DNA from: Streptomyces broussonetiae
GTDB taxonomy: Bacteria; Actinomycetota; Actinomycetes; Streptomycetales; Streptomycetaceae
NCBI RefSeq assembly: GCF_009796285.1
Contig: NZ_CP047020.1
Location: forward strand, 8,494,001 to 8,558,000
Direction: 5' to 3'
Length of the DNA stretch: 64,000 nt
In this document: piece by piece, positions 6,949 through 18,400 of the stretch
Layout: every line of letters begins with the position of its first letter
Position numbering within the stretch: position 1 is the first letter of the stretch
The notes under the pieces: generated by a model
Databases searched by the model: none
Told to the model about the DNA's origin: nothing
What the model saw: the letters and a program-made list of their open reading frames with translations, nothing else
Program-made: the position numbers and the translations under genes

Positions 6949-9098
6949 GCGCGGAGCCGGACGGACCGGAGGGCAGACTGCGCCGGTTCGCGACGATCTG
7001 GAGCCGTGCGGTCTACCCGGTGACCTCCACCTCGCTGACCCGTGCCGAGTTCGAGGAGCGGCTTTTGCCGCTCGCCCGCCGGTTGAGCGGGCTGCTGCGG
7101 GCGCACGGCTTCGACGCGGACGGCGCGCGGGCGGTCGGCGCGGCCCTCGTCGGCGCCCACTGCACCGACCCCGAGGCGCTCACCCGCACCCTGGACTGCG
7201 TCGACGCCTATCTGGTGCTGTACTGCGGCGAGGACGGTCCCGAGGCCCCGCAGGACGAACCGCGGCTGCGTTCCTCGCGGTTGCAGCACGCGATGGCCGC
7301 CGGGTACGCGCAGGCCCTGCGCGAGCGCACCCTGGTCGAGCAGGAGGCCATCGCCCAGGCCGCGTTGCAGGCCCAGGGCGTGGTCGCACAGGCGCTGCAC
7401 GCCAGCGAGGCCCGCTTCCGCGCGGTCTTCGAGGGCGCCGCCATAGGGATCGGCATCGCCGACCTCGACGGCAACGTCCTGCAGGTCAACGGGGCGCTGC
7501 TGCGCATGTTCGGCTTCTCCGAGCAGAACCTGCGTGGCCGCCGGGTCCACGACTGGGTGCACCCCGAGGACGCCCCGCAGACCTGGAGGCTCTACGACGA
7601 ACTGGTCCGCGGCGACCGCGAGCACTACCACCTCGAAAAGGCCTTCAACCGCCCCGACGGCACGGTCCTGTGGACCAACCTGACGGTCTCCCTGCTGCGC
7701 GACGCCGAGGGCGCACCGCAGTACCAGTTGGCCCTCATGGAGGACACCACCGAGCGGCGGCTGCTCAACCTCCGGCTGCGCTACGAGGCCACACACGACG
7801 CGCTCACCGGACTGCCCAACCGCACCCTGTTCTTCGAGCGTCTGGAGAAGGTCCTGGCCGCCGGCGAGGGTCAGCGGTTCGGCCTGTGCTATCTCGACCT
7901 GGACGGCTTCAAGACCGTCAACGACAGCCTCGGGCACGCGGCCGGCGACCGGCTGCTGGTGGAGGTCGCCGACCGGCTGCAGTCCTGCGCGACCGCGCCC
8001 GGAGAGATGGTCGCCCGGCTCGGCGGAGACGAGTTCGTGGCCCTGACCACGGGACCCGGCACCGAGCGCAAGGTGGACGAGCTGGCCGAGCGCATCATGA
8101 ACGCGCTCGTGACCCCCATCAGCATCGACGGCCGGGACCTCATGGTGCGCGGCAGCCTCGGCATCGTGGAGGGCCCGGCCGGGGAACGCACCGCCGCCGA
8201 GGTCCTGCGCAGCGCGGACATCACCATGTACCGGGCGAAATCGGCGGGCGGAAACCGCTCGGAACTGGCCGACCCGGAGGCCGACGCCCGCGCCATCACC
8301 CGCCACGGCCTGACCACCGCCCTGCCCACGGCCCTGGAGCGCGGTGAGTTCTTCATCGAGTACCAGCCCCTGGTCCACCTCGGCGACGGCAGCGTGCGCG
8401 GCGCCGAGGCCCTGGTGCGCTGGCTGCACCCGCAGCACGGGGTGCTCGGCCCCGACCGCTTCATCCCGCTCGCCGAGCACACCGGCCTGATCGTGCCGCT
8501 GGGCCGCTGGGTGCTGGAGGAGTCCATCCGCCAGGCCCGCGCCTGGCGCGAGCGCTACGGCACCGAGACCAGCGCCGGGCCGCTGAGGATCAACGTCAAC
8601 CTGTCCCCGTGCCAGCTCAGCCATCCGGCGCTGGTCCAGGACACGGTCGACATCCTGGAGCGCGCCGGTGTGGCCCCGGAGGCGCTGTGCCTGGAGGTCA
8701 CCGAGTCCGCGCTCATCGGCGCCGACGACGACCTGCTCAAACCCCTGCGCCGGCTGGCCGAGATGGGCGTCGACATCGCCCTGGACGACTTCGGCACCGG
8801 CTACTCCAACCTCGCCAACCTGCGCCGTCTGCCCGTGAGCATCCTCAAACTGGACCGCTCCTTCACCCAGGGCATGCAGCAGTTCCCCGCCGACCCGGTC
8901 GATTTGAAGATCGTCGAGGGAATCGTCTCCCTCGCCCACAGCCTGGACCTCGCGGTCACCGTCGAGGGCGTGGAAACGGGCGCCCAGGCCGAACAGTTGC
9001 GGATACTGGGCTGCGACACGGCCCAGGGCTGGTACTACGCCAGACCGGGCCCGCCGGAGAGGCTGCACGACCTGGCGCTGGTGGACGCGACGGGCTGA
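6945..9098 (+). CDS. rmdA: PAS-GGDEF-EAL cyclic-di-GMP enzyme, RmdA-like
   Basis: This 717-residue soluble protein has an N-terminal sensory region, a PAS/PAC domain at about 153-270, a GGDEF domain with an intact GGDEF at 360-364, and an EAL domain with EAL at 488-490, DDFGTG at 614-619, EGVE at 674-677 and QGWYYARP near 694-701. Both catalytic signatures are intact, so it could both make and degrade cyclic di-GMP, the second messenger that controls Streptomyces development through BldD. The domain order, the size, the lack of membrane segments, and a neighbouring LysR gene plus second succinate dehydrogenase match RmdA as I remember it. It starts with a GTG overlapping the methyltransferase stop. 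Confidence 0.88.
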   Translation: MSAEPDGPEGRLRRFATIWSRAVYPVTSTSLTRAEFEERLLPLARRLSGLLRAHGFDADGARAVGAALVGAHCTDPEALTRTLDCVDAYLVLYCGEDGPEAPQDEPRLRSSRLQHAMAAGYAQALRERTLVEQEAIAQAALQAQGVVAQALHASEARFRAVFEGAAIGIGIADLDGNVLQVNGALLRMFGFSEQNLRGRRVHDWVHPEDAPQTWRLYDELVRGDREHYHLEKAFNRPDGTVLWTNLTVSLLRDAEGAPQYQLALMEDTTERRLLNLRLRYEATHDALTGLPNRTLFFERLEKVLAAGEGQRFGLCYLDLDGFKTVNDSLGHAAGDRLLVEVADRLQSCATAPGEMVARLGGDEFVALTTGPGTERKVDELAERIMNALVTPISIDGRDLMVRGSLGIVEGPAGERTAAEVLRSADITMYRAKSAGGNRSELADPEADARAITRHGLTTALPTALERGEFFIEYQPLVHLGDGSVRGAEALVRWLHPQHGVLGPDRFIPLAEHTGLIVPLGRWVLEESIRQARAWRERYGTETSAGPLRINVNLSPCQLSHPALVQDTVDILERAGVAPEALCLEVTESALIGADDDLLKPLRRLAEMGVDIALDDFGTGYSNLANLRRLPVSILKLDRSFTQGMQQFPADPVDLKIVEGIVSLAHSLDLAVTVEGVETGAQAEQLRILGCDTAQGWYYARPGPPERLHDLALVDATG

Positions 9099-9109
9099 TG
9101 CGGGGGTGC

Positions 9110-9125
9110 GGGGGCGCAAGCCCCC
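9110..9125. terminator. GCAA-loop hairpin between convergent rmdA and lysR-type genes
   Basis: GGGGGC and GCCCCC flank the tetraloop GCAA twelve bases after the rmdA stop. No T tract follows. It is placed to end transcription from rmdA and perhaps from the opposing LysR gene. Confidence 0.55.
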
Positions 9126-9216
9126 ACGAGGTCGCGGGGGACTGCGCGAGACGCGACCCTGCCCCCGCGCCCCGAAACGGCGCTTCCGCGGCCGGCGAAT
9201 CCGGACGAGAGCCCGC

Positions 9217-10101
9217 TCACCGCTCGAGCAGCATCCGCTGCAACTCCCGCGCAGCGCGCGGCGGAGCCACGTCACTGCGGTGAGCCAACGCAATGGTCCG
9301 GTGCAGCCCCGGCCTGGCCAGCGCAGTGACCCGCAGGCCGCCCCCGGACCTGGACGCGACCATGCGCGGGACGACGGCCGCGCCCAGCCCCGCCCGCACG
9401 AAACCCAGCACCGCGTCCATCTCCCCGCCCTCCACGGCGAAATCGGGCTCGAACCCCTCCGCCCGGCACGCCGCCACGGTCAGCTCCCGCAGGTCGTAGC
9501 CGTGCCGGAACATCACCAGCCGTTCGCCCTCCAGGTCCGCGATGTGCGCCACCCGCCCGCCCCGGCCGGGCGCCGGCACCTCGGGCGAGGACACCACCAC
9601 CAACTCCTCCCGCAGCAGCGTCACCGTCGACAGCGCGGGCGCGGGCGTCGGCAACGGCAGGACGATCAACGCAAGATCGAGCGCACCCCGCGCCAGCTCC
9701 CGTACCAGGTCGTGCGAGCCGCTCTCCTCGATCACCAGCTGGATGCCGGGGTAGCGGTCGTGGAAGGCGCGCAGCACGTCCGGCAACAGGCCCGTGCACA
9801 GGCTCGGCGTCGCTCCCAGCCGCACCCGCCCCCGCCGCAGCTGCACCAGCTCCTGCACCTCGTACCGGGCCGTGTCCGCGTCGGCCAGGATCCGCCGGGC
9901 CAGCGGCAGCAGCGCCTCACCCGCGTCGGTGAGCGTGATGTTGCCCCGAGCGCGCAGGAACAGATCCGCGCCCAGCTCCCGCTCCAGTGCCTTGATCTGC
10001 TGCGACAGCGACGGCTGGGCGACATGCACCAGCTCGGCGGCCCGGGTGAAGTGCCGGGTCTCGGCCACGGCCACGAAGTACTGGAGCTGCTGGAACTGCA
10101 T
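9217..10101 (-). CDS. LysR-family transcriptional regulator
   Basis: This 294-residue regulator begins MQFQQLQYFVAVAE and has a winged helix-turn-helix in residues 1-60 (HFTRAAELVHVAQPSLSQQIKALE), a linker helix, and a periplasmic-binding-like effector domain starting at LGATPSLCTGLLPDVL. The ATG at 10101 is chosen because the family normally begins at this point; an ATG 42 bases upstream has no homologous look. It is divergent from sdhCAB with 83 bases between, and a T-N11-A site lies in that gap. Control of the succinate dehydrogenase operon and of itself is the natural inference; the effector is not evident. Confidence 0.9.
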   Translation of the reverse strand: MQFQQLQYFVAVAETRHFTRAAELVHVAQPSLSQQIKALERELGADLFLRARGNITLTDAGEALLPLARRILADADTARYEVQELVQLRRGRVRLGATPSLCTGLLPDVLRAFHDRYPGIQLVIEESGSHDLVRELARGALDLALIVLPLPTPAPALSTVTLLREELVVVSSPEVPAPGRGGRVAHIADLEGERLVMFRHGYDLRELTVAACRAEGFEPDFAVEGGEMDAVLGFVRAGLGAAVVPRMVASRSGGGLRVTALARPGLHRTIALAHRSDVAPPRAARELQRMLLER

Positions 10102-10110
10102 CCCACCAGA

Positions 10111-10125
10111 ATAGCCCCTGCCTAT
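10111..10125. promoter_or_regulatory. Candidate LysR operator (T-N11-A)
   Basis: ATAG at 10111-10114 and CTAT at 10122-10125 are an inverted repeat spaced seven bases apart, and the element reads T-N11-A, the general LysR motif. It begins nine bases upstream of the LysR start and is 59 bases from the sdhC start. Confidence 0.5.
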
Positions 10126-10184
10126 GGAAACGAGCTGCATCATGTCTTGGACCGATCAGGCCCTCAGGTCCTAGCGTTCCGCAC

Positions 10185-10892
10185 ATGGCTCTGGCAACGC
10201 GGACGGCCCGACGGCCGTCCATGGCGCGCACGGCGTGGGACTCCTCCGTCGGCAAGAAGACGGTGATGGCCGTCAGCGGCCTGATCATGCTTGCGTACCT
10301 GGTGGCGCACATGATCGGCAACCTCAAGATCTATTTCGGCGCGGGAGAGTTCAACCACTACGCCCACTGGCTGCGCACCGTGGGCGAGCCGTTCATGCAC
10401 TACGAGTGGACGCTCTGGCTCATCCGGATCGTCCTGGTCGTCGCGGTGGTCGCCCACGCCACGTCCGCGTACCAGCTCAGCCGCCGGGACATCAAGGCCC
10501 GGCCCAGCAAGTACGTGCACCCCAGGCGCGGAGCGAGCTACGCCACGCGCACGATGCGCTGGGGCGGGATCATCCTCGGCCTGTTCGTGATCTGGCACCT
10601 CCTGGACCTGACCACCGGCACCGTGCACCCGGGCCACTTCGAGCACGGGCACCCGTACCAGAATGTCGTCGGCGACTTCTCGCACTGGTACAGCAACGTC
10701 ATCTACATCGTCGCGATGCTCGCGCTGGGCCTGCACATCCGGCACGGCTTCTGGAGCGCCGCGCAGACCCTCGGCGTCGGCAGCCGCGCCCGCGACCGCG
10801 CCCTCAAGGCCGTCGCCAACGTCCTCGCGCTGTTGCTCACGGCCGGCTTCGTCGCCGTACCCGTGGGCGTCATGACCGGAGTGGTGAGCTGA
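10185..10892 (+). CDS. sdhC: Succinate dehydrogenase/fumarate reductase cytochrome b subunit
   Basis: This 235-residue membrane anchor has about five hydrophobic helices and the phrase SSVGKKTVMAVSGLIMLAYLVAHMIGNLKIYFG typical of the b558-type, single-subunit anchors. Haem-ligand histidines are likely within VAHMIGN, AHATSAYQL, IWHLLDL and LHIRHGFW. It holds the flavoprotein and iron-sulfur subunits at the membrane and passes electrons to menaquinone. The ATG at 10185 has no clear ribosome binding site; an ATG at 10221 is an alternative. It is the first gene of a three-gene operon, two bases from sdhA. Confidence 0.9.
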   Translation: MALATRTARRPSMARTAWDSSVGKKTVMAVSGLIMLAYLVAHMIGNLKIYFGAGEFNHYAHWLRTVGEPFMHYEWTLWLIRIVLVVAVVAHATSAYQLSRRDIKARPSKYVHPRRGASYATRTMRWGGIILGLFVIWHLLDLTTGTVHPGHFEHGHPYQNVVGDFSHWYSNVIYIVAMLALGLHIRHGFWSAAQTLGVGSRARDRALKAVANVLALLLTAGFVAVPVGVMTGVVS

Positions 10893-10894
10893 GT

Positions 10895-12837
<1,943 letters not shown>

Positions 12838-12841
<4 letters not shown>

Positions 12842-13587
12842 GGCTCACCCTGCGCGTCTGGCGCCAGAAGAACGACGACTCGCCCGGCGCGATGGCGACG
12901 TACGACATCGACGGTATCTCCTCGGACATGTCGTTCCTGGAGATGCTCGACACGCTCAACGAGGAGCTGATCCTCAGGGGCGAGGATCCCGTGGCCTTCG
13001 ACCACGACTGCCGTGAGGGTATCTGCGGGGCGTGCTCGCTGGTGATCAACGGTGATGCGCACGGTCCGGAGCGCACGACCACGTGTCAGCTGCACATGCG
13101 GTCCTTCAAGGACGGCGACACGATCGACATCGAGCCGTGGCGGGCTGCCGCGTTCCCGGTGATCAAGGACCTCGTGGTCGACCGGTCCGCGTTCGACCGG
13201 ATCATCCAGGCCGGTGGTTACATCACCGCGCCGACCGGTTCCGCGCCCGAGGCGCACGCCACGGCGGTGCCCAAGCCGGACGCGGACTACGCCTTCGAGC
13301 ACGCCGAGTGCATCGGGTGCGGCGCGTGTGTGGCCGCCTGTCCCAACGGCGCGGCGATGCTGTTCACCTCGGCGAAGATCAACCATCTCAGTGTGCTGCC
13401 GCAGGGCGCGCCCGAGCGGGAGACGCGTGTGCTGGACATGGTGGCGCAGATGGACGCGGAGGGCTTCGGCGGCTGCACGCTGACCGGCGAGTGCGCCACC
13501 GCCTGTCCCAAGGGCATCCCGCTGCCGTCCATCACCAGCATGAACAAGGAGTGGCTGCGCGCCGCCGGCAAGGCGAAGAAGCGGTAG
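12838..13587 (+). CDS. sdhB: Succinate dehydrogenase/fumarate reductase iron-sulfur subunit
   Basis: This 249-residue electron-transfer subunit has a plant-type [2Fe-2S] site at CREGICGAC (Cys58, Cys63, Cys66, with a further Cys in TTCQLHM). Two C-terminal cysteine clusters follow, CIGCGACVAACPNG and CTLTGECATACPKG, for the [4Fe-4S] and third centres. It passes electrons from SdhA to the cytochrome b. The ATG overlaps the sdhA stop as ATGA, so translation is coupled. Confidence 0.93.
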
Positions 13588-13629
13588 CGCGGTCGACCAC
13601 GACGTTCGCCGACAAGGAGGCGGGCGGGC

Positions 13630-13660
13630 GGGGCCGGGAGTGGTGCTCATCCCCGGCCCC
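13630..13660 (+). terminator. Hairpin terminator after sdhCAB
   Basis: GGGGCCGGG at 13630-13638 pairs with CCCGGCCCC at 13652-13660 across a 13-base loop, 43 bases after the sdhB stop. There is no T tract. Confidence 0.6.
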
Positions 13661-13825
13661 GTCTGGTTTCCCGTGATCGTCGGGATCCCGGCGTTCAACA
13701 TTCCCACATCCCCGCTCCCGGCACAGGTCACGCGTACGCCAACCGGCGTCGGAAGAACAGGAGCAACGGGCCGTACGCACCGGTCCGCCCCCGTCGCCGA
13801 ACCGGCCCGTGACCAGGAGTGAGCC

Positions 13826-14596
13826 ATGACCGGCGTATCCACCCTCGACCGTCCCCCGCAGCCTGCGGCACCTGTCCGCTACACCGTCACCCTCGCCCGT
13901 GACGAGGACGACGTACGAGCCGCGCAGCGGCTGCGGCACGACGTCTTCGCCGGGGAGATGGGGGCCCTGCTGGCCACCCCGCAGCCGGGCCTCGACGTCG
14001 ACGCCTTCGACGCCTACTGCGACCACCTGCTGGTGCGCGACACCGTGACCGGCCAGGTGGTCGGCACCTACCGGCTGCTGCCCCCGGAGCGGGCCGCGGT
14101 CGCCGGGCGGCTCTACTCCGAGGGCGAGTTCGAGCTGGGCGCACTCGACTCGATCCGGCCCTCGCTGGTCGAAGTCGGCCGCTCCTGCGTGCACCCCGAC
14201 CACCGCGACGGCGCCGTCATCAGCCTGATCTGGGCCGGGATCGCCCGCTACATGGTCGACCACGGGCACGAGTGGCTGGCGGGCTGCTGCTCGGTGCCGC
14301 TCGCCGACGGCGGGGCCCTGGCGAGCGCCACCTGGGAGCGGGTGCGCGCCAAGCACATGGCCCCCGAGGAGTTCCGGGTACGGCCGCTGCTGCCGTGGAC
14401 CCCCGGCGCCGAAACCCCCGCCGGCCCCGGCGAACTGCCCGCCCTGCTGCGCGGCTACCTGCGCCTCGGCGCCTGGGTGTGCGGCGAGCCCGCGCACGAC
14501 GCGGACTTCGGGGTCGCCGACCTGTACGTGCTGCTGTCGATGCGCCGGGTCAACCCGCGCTATCTGCGGCACTTCCTCTCCCTCGTGCCGGCCTGA
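13826..14596 (+). CDS. olsB: Ornithine-type N-acyltransferase (OlsB-like)
   Basis: This 256-residue GNAT-fold acyltransferase has AAQRLRHDVFAGEMGA near the N terminus and DHLLVRD...VVGTYRLLPP in the middle. EVGRSCVHPDHRDGAVISLIWAGIARY then contains the CoA/ACP-binding loop. These are signatures of the OlsB family, which moves a 3-hydroxyacyl chain from acyl carrier protein to ornithine to make lyso-ornithine lipid. The start codon of the downstream PlsC-family gene overlaps its stop (TGATG), which supports the two-step ornithine-lipid pathway. Ornithine lipid is a phosphorus-free membrane lipid that can replace phospholipid when phosphate is short. No PHO box was identified upstream. Confidence 0.85.
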   Translation: MTGVSTLDRPPQPAAPVRYTVTLARDEDDVRAAQRLRHDVFAGEMGALLATPQPGLDVDAFDAYCDHLLVRDTVTGQVVGTYRLLPPERAAVAGRLYSEGEFELGALDSIRPSLVEVGRSCVHPDHRDGAVISLIWAGIARYMVDHGHEWLAGCCSVPLADGGALASATWERVRAKHMAPEEFRVRPLLPWTPGAETPAGPGELPALLRGYLRLGAWVCGEPAHDADFGVADLYVLLSMRRVNPRYLRHFLSLVPA

Positions 14597-15462
14597 TGAG
14601 CGTCTGGCTGCCCAGCGCGCCCTGCACCCCGGGCGCCTGTGTGGAGCCCGCCCGGGCCGCGGCGGCCGTGCCCCGGGCCGTGCTCCGGCTGACCGCCGTC
14701 GTGGCCCTGCTGGTGGCCGGGGTCGCGCTGTCCCCACTCGGCGGGAGGATCCCCGCCGAGTGGGTCGGGCGGTGGTGCCGGGCGATCGTGCGGGCCATAG
14801 GGGTCCGCGTCCGCCTCACCGGCACCGCCGCTCCGGACGGCGGGCTGCTGCTGGTCGCCAACCACGTCTCGTGGCTGGACATCCCGCTGCTGACCGCCGT
14901 ACGCCCGGCCCGCATGCTCGCCAAGACCGAGATCCGGCAGTGGCCGGTGGCCGGCGCACTGGCCGCGCGCGGCGGGGTGCTGTTCATCGAGCGGGACCGG
15001 CTGCGCGCCCTGCCCGAGACGGTCGCCCGGATCGCCGAGGCGCTGCGCGCGGGCGCGGCCGTGGCCGCCTTCCCCGAGGGCAGCACCTGGTGCGGGCGGG
15101 CCCACGGGCGCTTCCACCGGGCGGTGTTCCAGGCCGCCCTGGACGCGGGCGTCCCCGTGCAGCCGGTCAGCCTGCGCTACCGGCAGGAGAGCGGCGGGCC
15201 GGGCACGGCGGCGGCGTTCGTCGGCGAGGACACCCTGCTCGCCTCCCTGTGGCGGGTGGCCCGCGCCCGGGGCCTGATCGCCGAGGTGGAGATACGCCCG
15301 CTGATCCCGCCGGGCACCCACCCGGACCGCCGTGCCCTGGCCCGGGCGGCCCAGCCGGCCGGCCCGGAACCTGCCTGGACCCACACGGCCCTGGTCGTGG
15401 GCCGGCCCGCGCAAGCCACCCCGGTCGGTACGGGACAGCCGGCTACGCCGCCGGGCCCATGA
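14596..15462 (+). CDS. olsA: Lyso-ornithine-lipid/1-acylglycerol-3-phosphate acyltransferase (OlsA-like, PlsC family)
   Basis: This 288-residue membrane acyltransferase has one or two hydrophobic segments near the N terminus (about 27-47), the catalytic NHVSWLD at 89-95 (HX4D), and FPEGST at 159-164. As OlsA it would add the second fatty acyl chain to lyso-ornithine lipid; as plain PlsC it would make phosphatidic acid. Its coupling to the OlsB-like gene favours the first. Its last 20 bases overlap the end of the convergent conflict-island gene, which may mark the junction where that island entered. Confidence 0.87.
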   Translation: MSVWLPSAPCTPGACVEPARAAAAVPRAVLRLTAVVALLVAGVALSPLGGRIPAEWVGRWCRAIVRAIGVRVRLTGTAAPDGGLLLVANHVSWLDIPLLTAVRPARMLAKTEIRQWPVAGALAARGGVLFIERDRLRALPETVARIAEALRAGAAVAAFPEGSTWCGRAHGRFHRAVFQAALDAGVPVQPVSLRYRQESGGPGTAAAFVGEDTLLASLWRVARARGLIAEVEIRPLIPPGTHPDRRALARAAQPAGPEPAWTHTALVVGRPAQATPVGTGQPATPPGP

Positions 15463-18400
15463 CCAGTTCCGCGAGCCGCAGACAGGCCTCCACGGTGGCC
15501 GTGCGCAGATCCTTCAGCTCCCAGTGCGGCGACTGCAGCGCGGCGTCGAAGGGCACGAACACCACCTGGGCGGGCGGAATGATCCGCTGCCGGGCGAAGA
15601 TGTCGGGCAGGCCCCGGCGGTGCGAGCCGTCGGCCGGGGTGGTCACGACGACCGCCTGGTCGGCCAGACCGGGATGGCCGGTCTCCCGGACCCGGTCGAG
15701 GACGTGCACGGCGGCCTCCCGGGACGAGTCGGCCGTACCGCAGCACACGATCAGACGGTCCGTGTGGTCGAGGATCACCTCCGGTGGCGGATCGACGCGC
15801 ACCGGCGCCCAGTCGGTCAGCACGAAGGAGTAGTACGGCGCCGTGTGCGCCAGCAGCCGTACGTACTCATGGGCATGCGCCGAGTTGGGTCCGTAGTGCC
15901 CCGTGCGGTGTGCGGTCACCTCGAGGCCCGAGGCGAGACGCGTGGTGAGGGCGCGGATCCGCTCGTACGGCGGGCCGAGCGGCAGGGCGGCCAGATCCCG
16001 GGGCACGGCCCGGTTGCGGTCGCGCGGCAGGAAGGCGGCGAGCGCCCCCTCGGTGGCGGCTCCGTCGAGGGCGAGGACGGGGTCGTCGCGTACGGCGGCG
16101 AGCACGGAGCCCAGCGCCATGGTCGCGGTGGCCCGGCCGCTGTAGTGGTGCGCGCTGACCAGCGTCAGCCGTCTGCTGTGCGCCATCGGTTCGCGCAGCC
16201 GGGCCAGGCGCTCCTTCAGCTGCGCGCGGCCCGCCTTGAAACGGGGCAGGGACAGCCGCCGGCCGGGCTCCGCGGCGGTGCGGGGCAGGGCCGGCGGGGT
16301 GAGTGGTACGCGCACGTCCGGCCGGGTGCCGGTGCTCGGGACCGGCGCGGGCGCGTCGTCGCCGGACCGCAGCCGGGCCATGGCGATGTACCTGGCGAGG
16401 GCGTCGGCGACCTCACGGGCGGTGGGCCGGCGGGCCGGGTCGTCGTCGAGACAGCGCAGCACCAGGCCGCGCAGCTCCTCCCAGCCGTCCCCCTGCCACA
16501 GATGCATGCCCTCCGGCAGACTCGGCACCTCCACGCCCGCCTTGGTGCTGATCAGCTGCAGCAGCGCGCCCAGCGCGCGCACGCTGTCCGCGGCGGTCGG
16601 CGCCGGTCCGGAGCCCAGATAGCGGCCGTCGACGACATAGTCGGACAGGTCGGCGAGCGCCACGGTACGGCGCAGCACGTACACACCGTCCATGGCGAAG
16701 TCGGCGGGGACCAGCCCGGCGGCGTGGCACAGGGCGAGCGCGTTCGCCAGGTGCCAGGAGACCAGCAGGCCGCGGACGAGGTCGAACGGGGCGGTGCCGT
16801 CCTGCAGGGAGCGGGCGAACACCTCGGACAGGCGCGGTGGCCCGCCGTGCCCGGTCTCCGGCTCGCCGATCGGCGCCATCGCGAGCCAGGGCGGGGAGTC
16901 CCCCAGACCGGCGGCGAGCAGGGCGGGCGCGTACTGTCCCTGCAGCCGCGACAGCGCGTCCGCCTCCATCGGGATCAACTGGGCGTTCGCCGCCGGGAGA
17001 TCGGGCCGCGGGGTGCGCAGCACCGCCTCCGTGCCCTGGGCGTCGGTGCCCCGGTACAGGACCGTACGGCGGCCCCGGCGCCGGTCGCGCAGGATGTAGG
17101 GGCCGAGCCGGGCCGGGTCCGCGCCGGTCAGCGGTCTCCAGCCGTCGGCTCCCGCGGTGGTGCGTTCCGGCTCCCGGACCGAGATGCCGGGCAGCCGCTC
17201 GAACGACACCCCGAACCGGGCGAGCAGCCGCCGCTCGACACTGGTGAACGGCTGGTGGGAACCCGGCAGATGAGCGGGGCCGTCCGGATGGGCCAGCCAG
17301 GCCGGAAAGTCGGGTGAACTGCCCGCGAGTTCCTCAAGACGGCGGCCGATACGGCGACTGGTGCGCAGCAGTTCGGCCTGCGGGACGGAGTCCAGCAGCA
17401 CCGACTTGGACTCCTCGGCGAAGTCGAACACCCGGTGCTTGGCGGGCAGCGGTCCGGGCACCGGCGCCGGGTGCGGCCGGACCAGGCCGCCGAGGAACAC
17501 CTCCGCCAGATGCGAGGTGGTGGCCGGCCACGGCACCGCCGACTGGACCAGCCGCATCACCGGCACCGACAGCGGGGACACCGCAGCGAGATGGGCGGCG
17601 AGCCGGTACGCCTCCGGGGTGGCCGCGTCCCGGAAGTGCTGGGCGCTGGTCAGGTCCCGGGCGCCGGCCACACTTCCGTACGGATCGGGCGGCGACAGCA
17701 GGGGCAGTTCCACGGTGGTGCCGGGCGAGGCGAGCAGCCGGGCCCAGTCCCGCAGCGACTCGGAGGTCGGCTCGAGGACGGGCACGGGCACCCCGTCGAA
17801 GGTGGACAGCTCCGGCGGCAGCAACGGATCGCCCACCTCCCAGGCCGCGTTGGCGCCGCCGATCCGCCGGGTGGTGGCCTGCCAGCGCTCCGCGGCGATG
17901 CCGGAGGCCTCCCACATGTCCGGCGGCAGCGTCTGCAGGACCGCGGCCGGTCCCCGGGCCGCCCAGAGGGCCAGCAGCCGGTGCATGGCCCCGGACCGCC
18001 AGGCGGTGCCCATGCCGTCGCTGACGACGAGGACGAGGGCACGGCCCGAGGGGTCGTTGACCGTGCTCAGCGGCAGTTCGCCGCTGTCGGGCCTGAACGG
18101 CCGGGCGTGCAGCCGGGGTTCGCGGGCGGCACGGGTGTCGAGGCCGAGCACCCGGGTGGTGGCGAAGGCACCCAACCGCTCCAGCAGGGTGCGCAGTTCC
18201 GCGCCCAGCCGGTGCCACAACAGCATCGACAGGCCGTCGTCGACGAGCAGCACCAGATTCAGCCAGCGTTCGCGCACCGGCCGTTCCACCACGTCGGGCA
18301 GGCCCGTCTCGGCCAGCTGGGCGGCGGTGCGCTCCTCGTCGATCTCCGTGCGGTGGCGGCTGTCGAGGCGGCGGCGCAGCGGCCTCAGAGCCCGGCCCAG

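Noticed and set aside
10235..10894. Extending SdhA upstream through sdhC
   Set aside because: This frame is a shadow of sdhC; the family start and the two-base junction support 10895.
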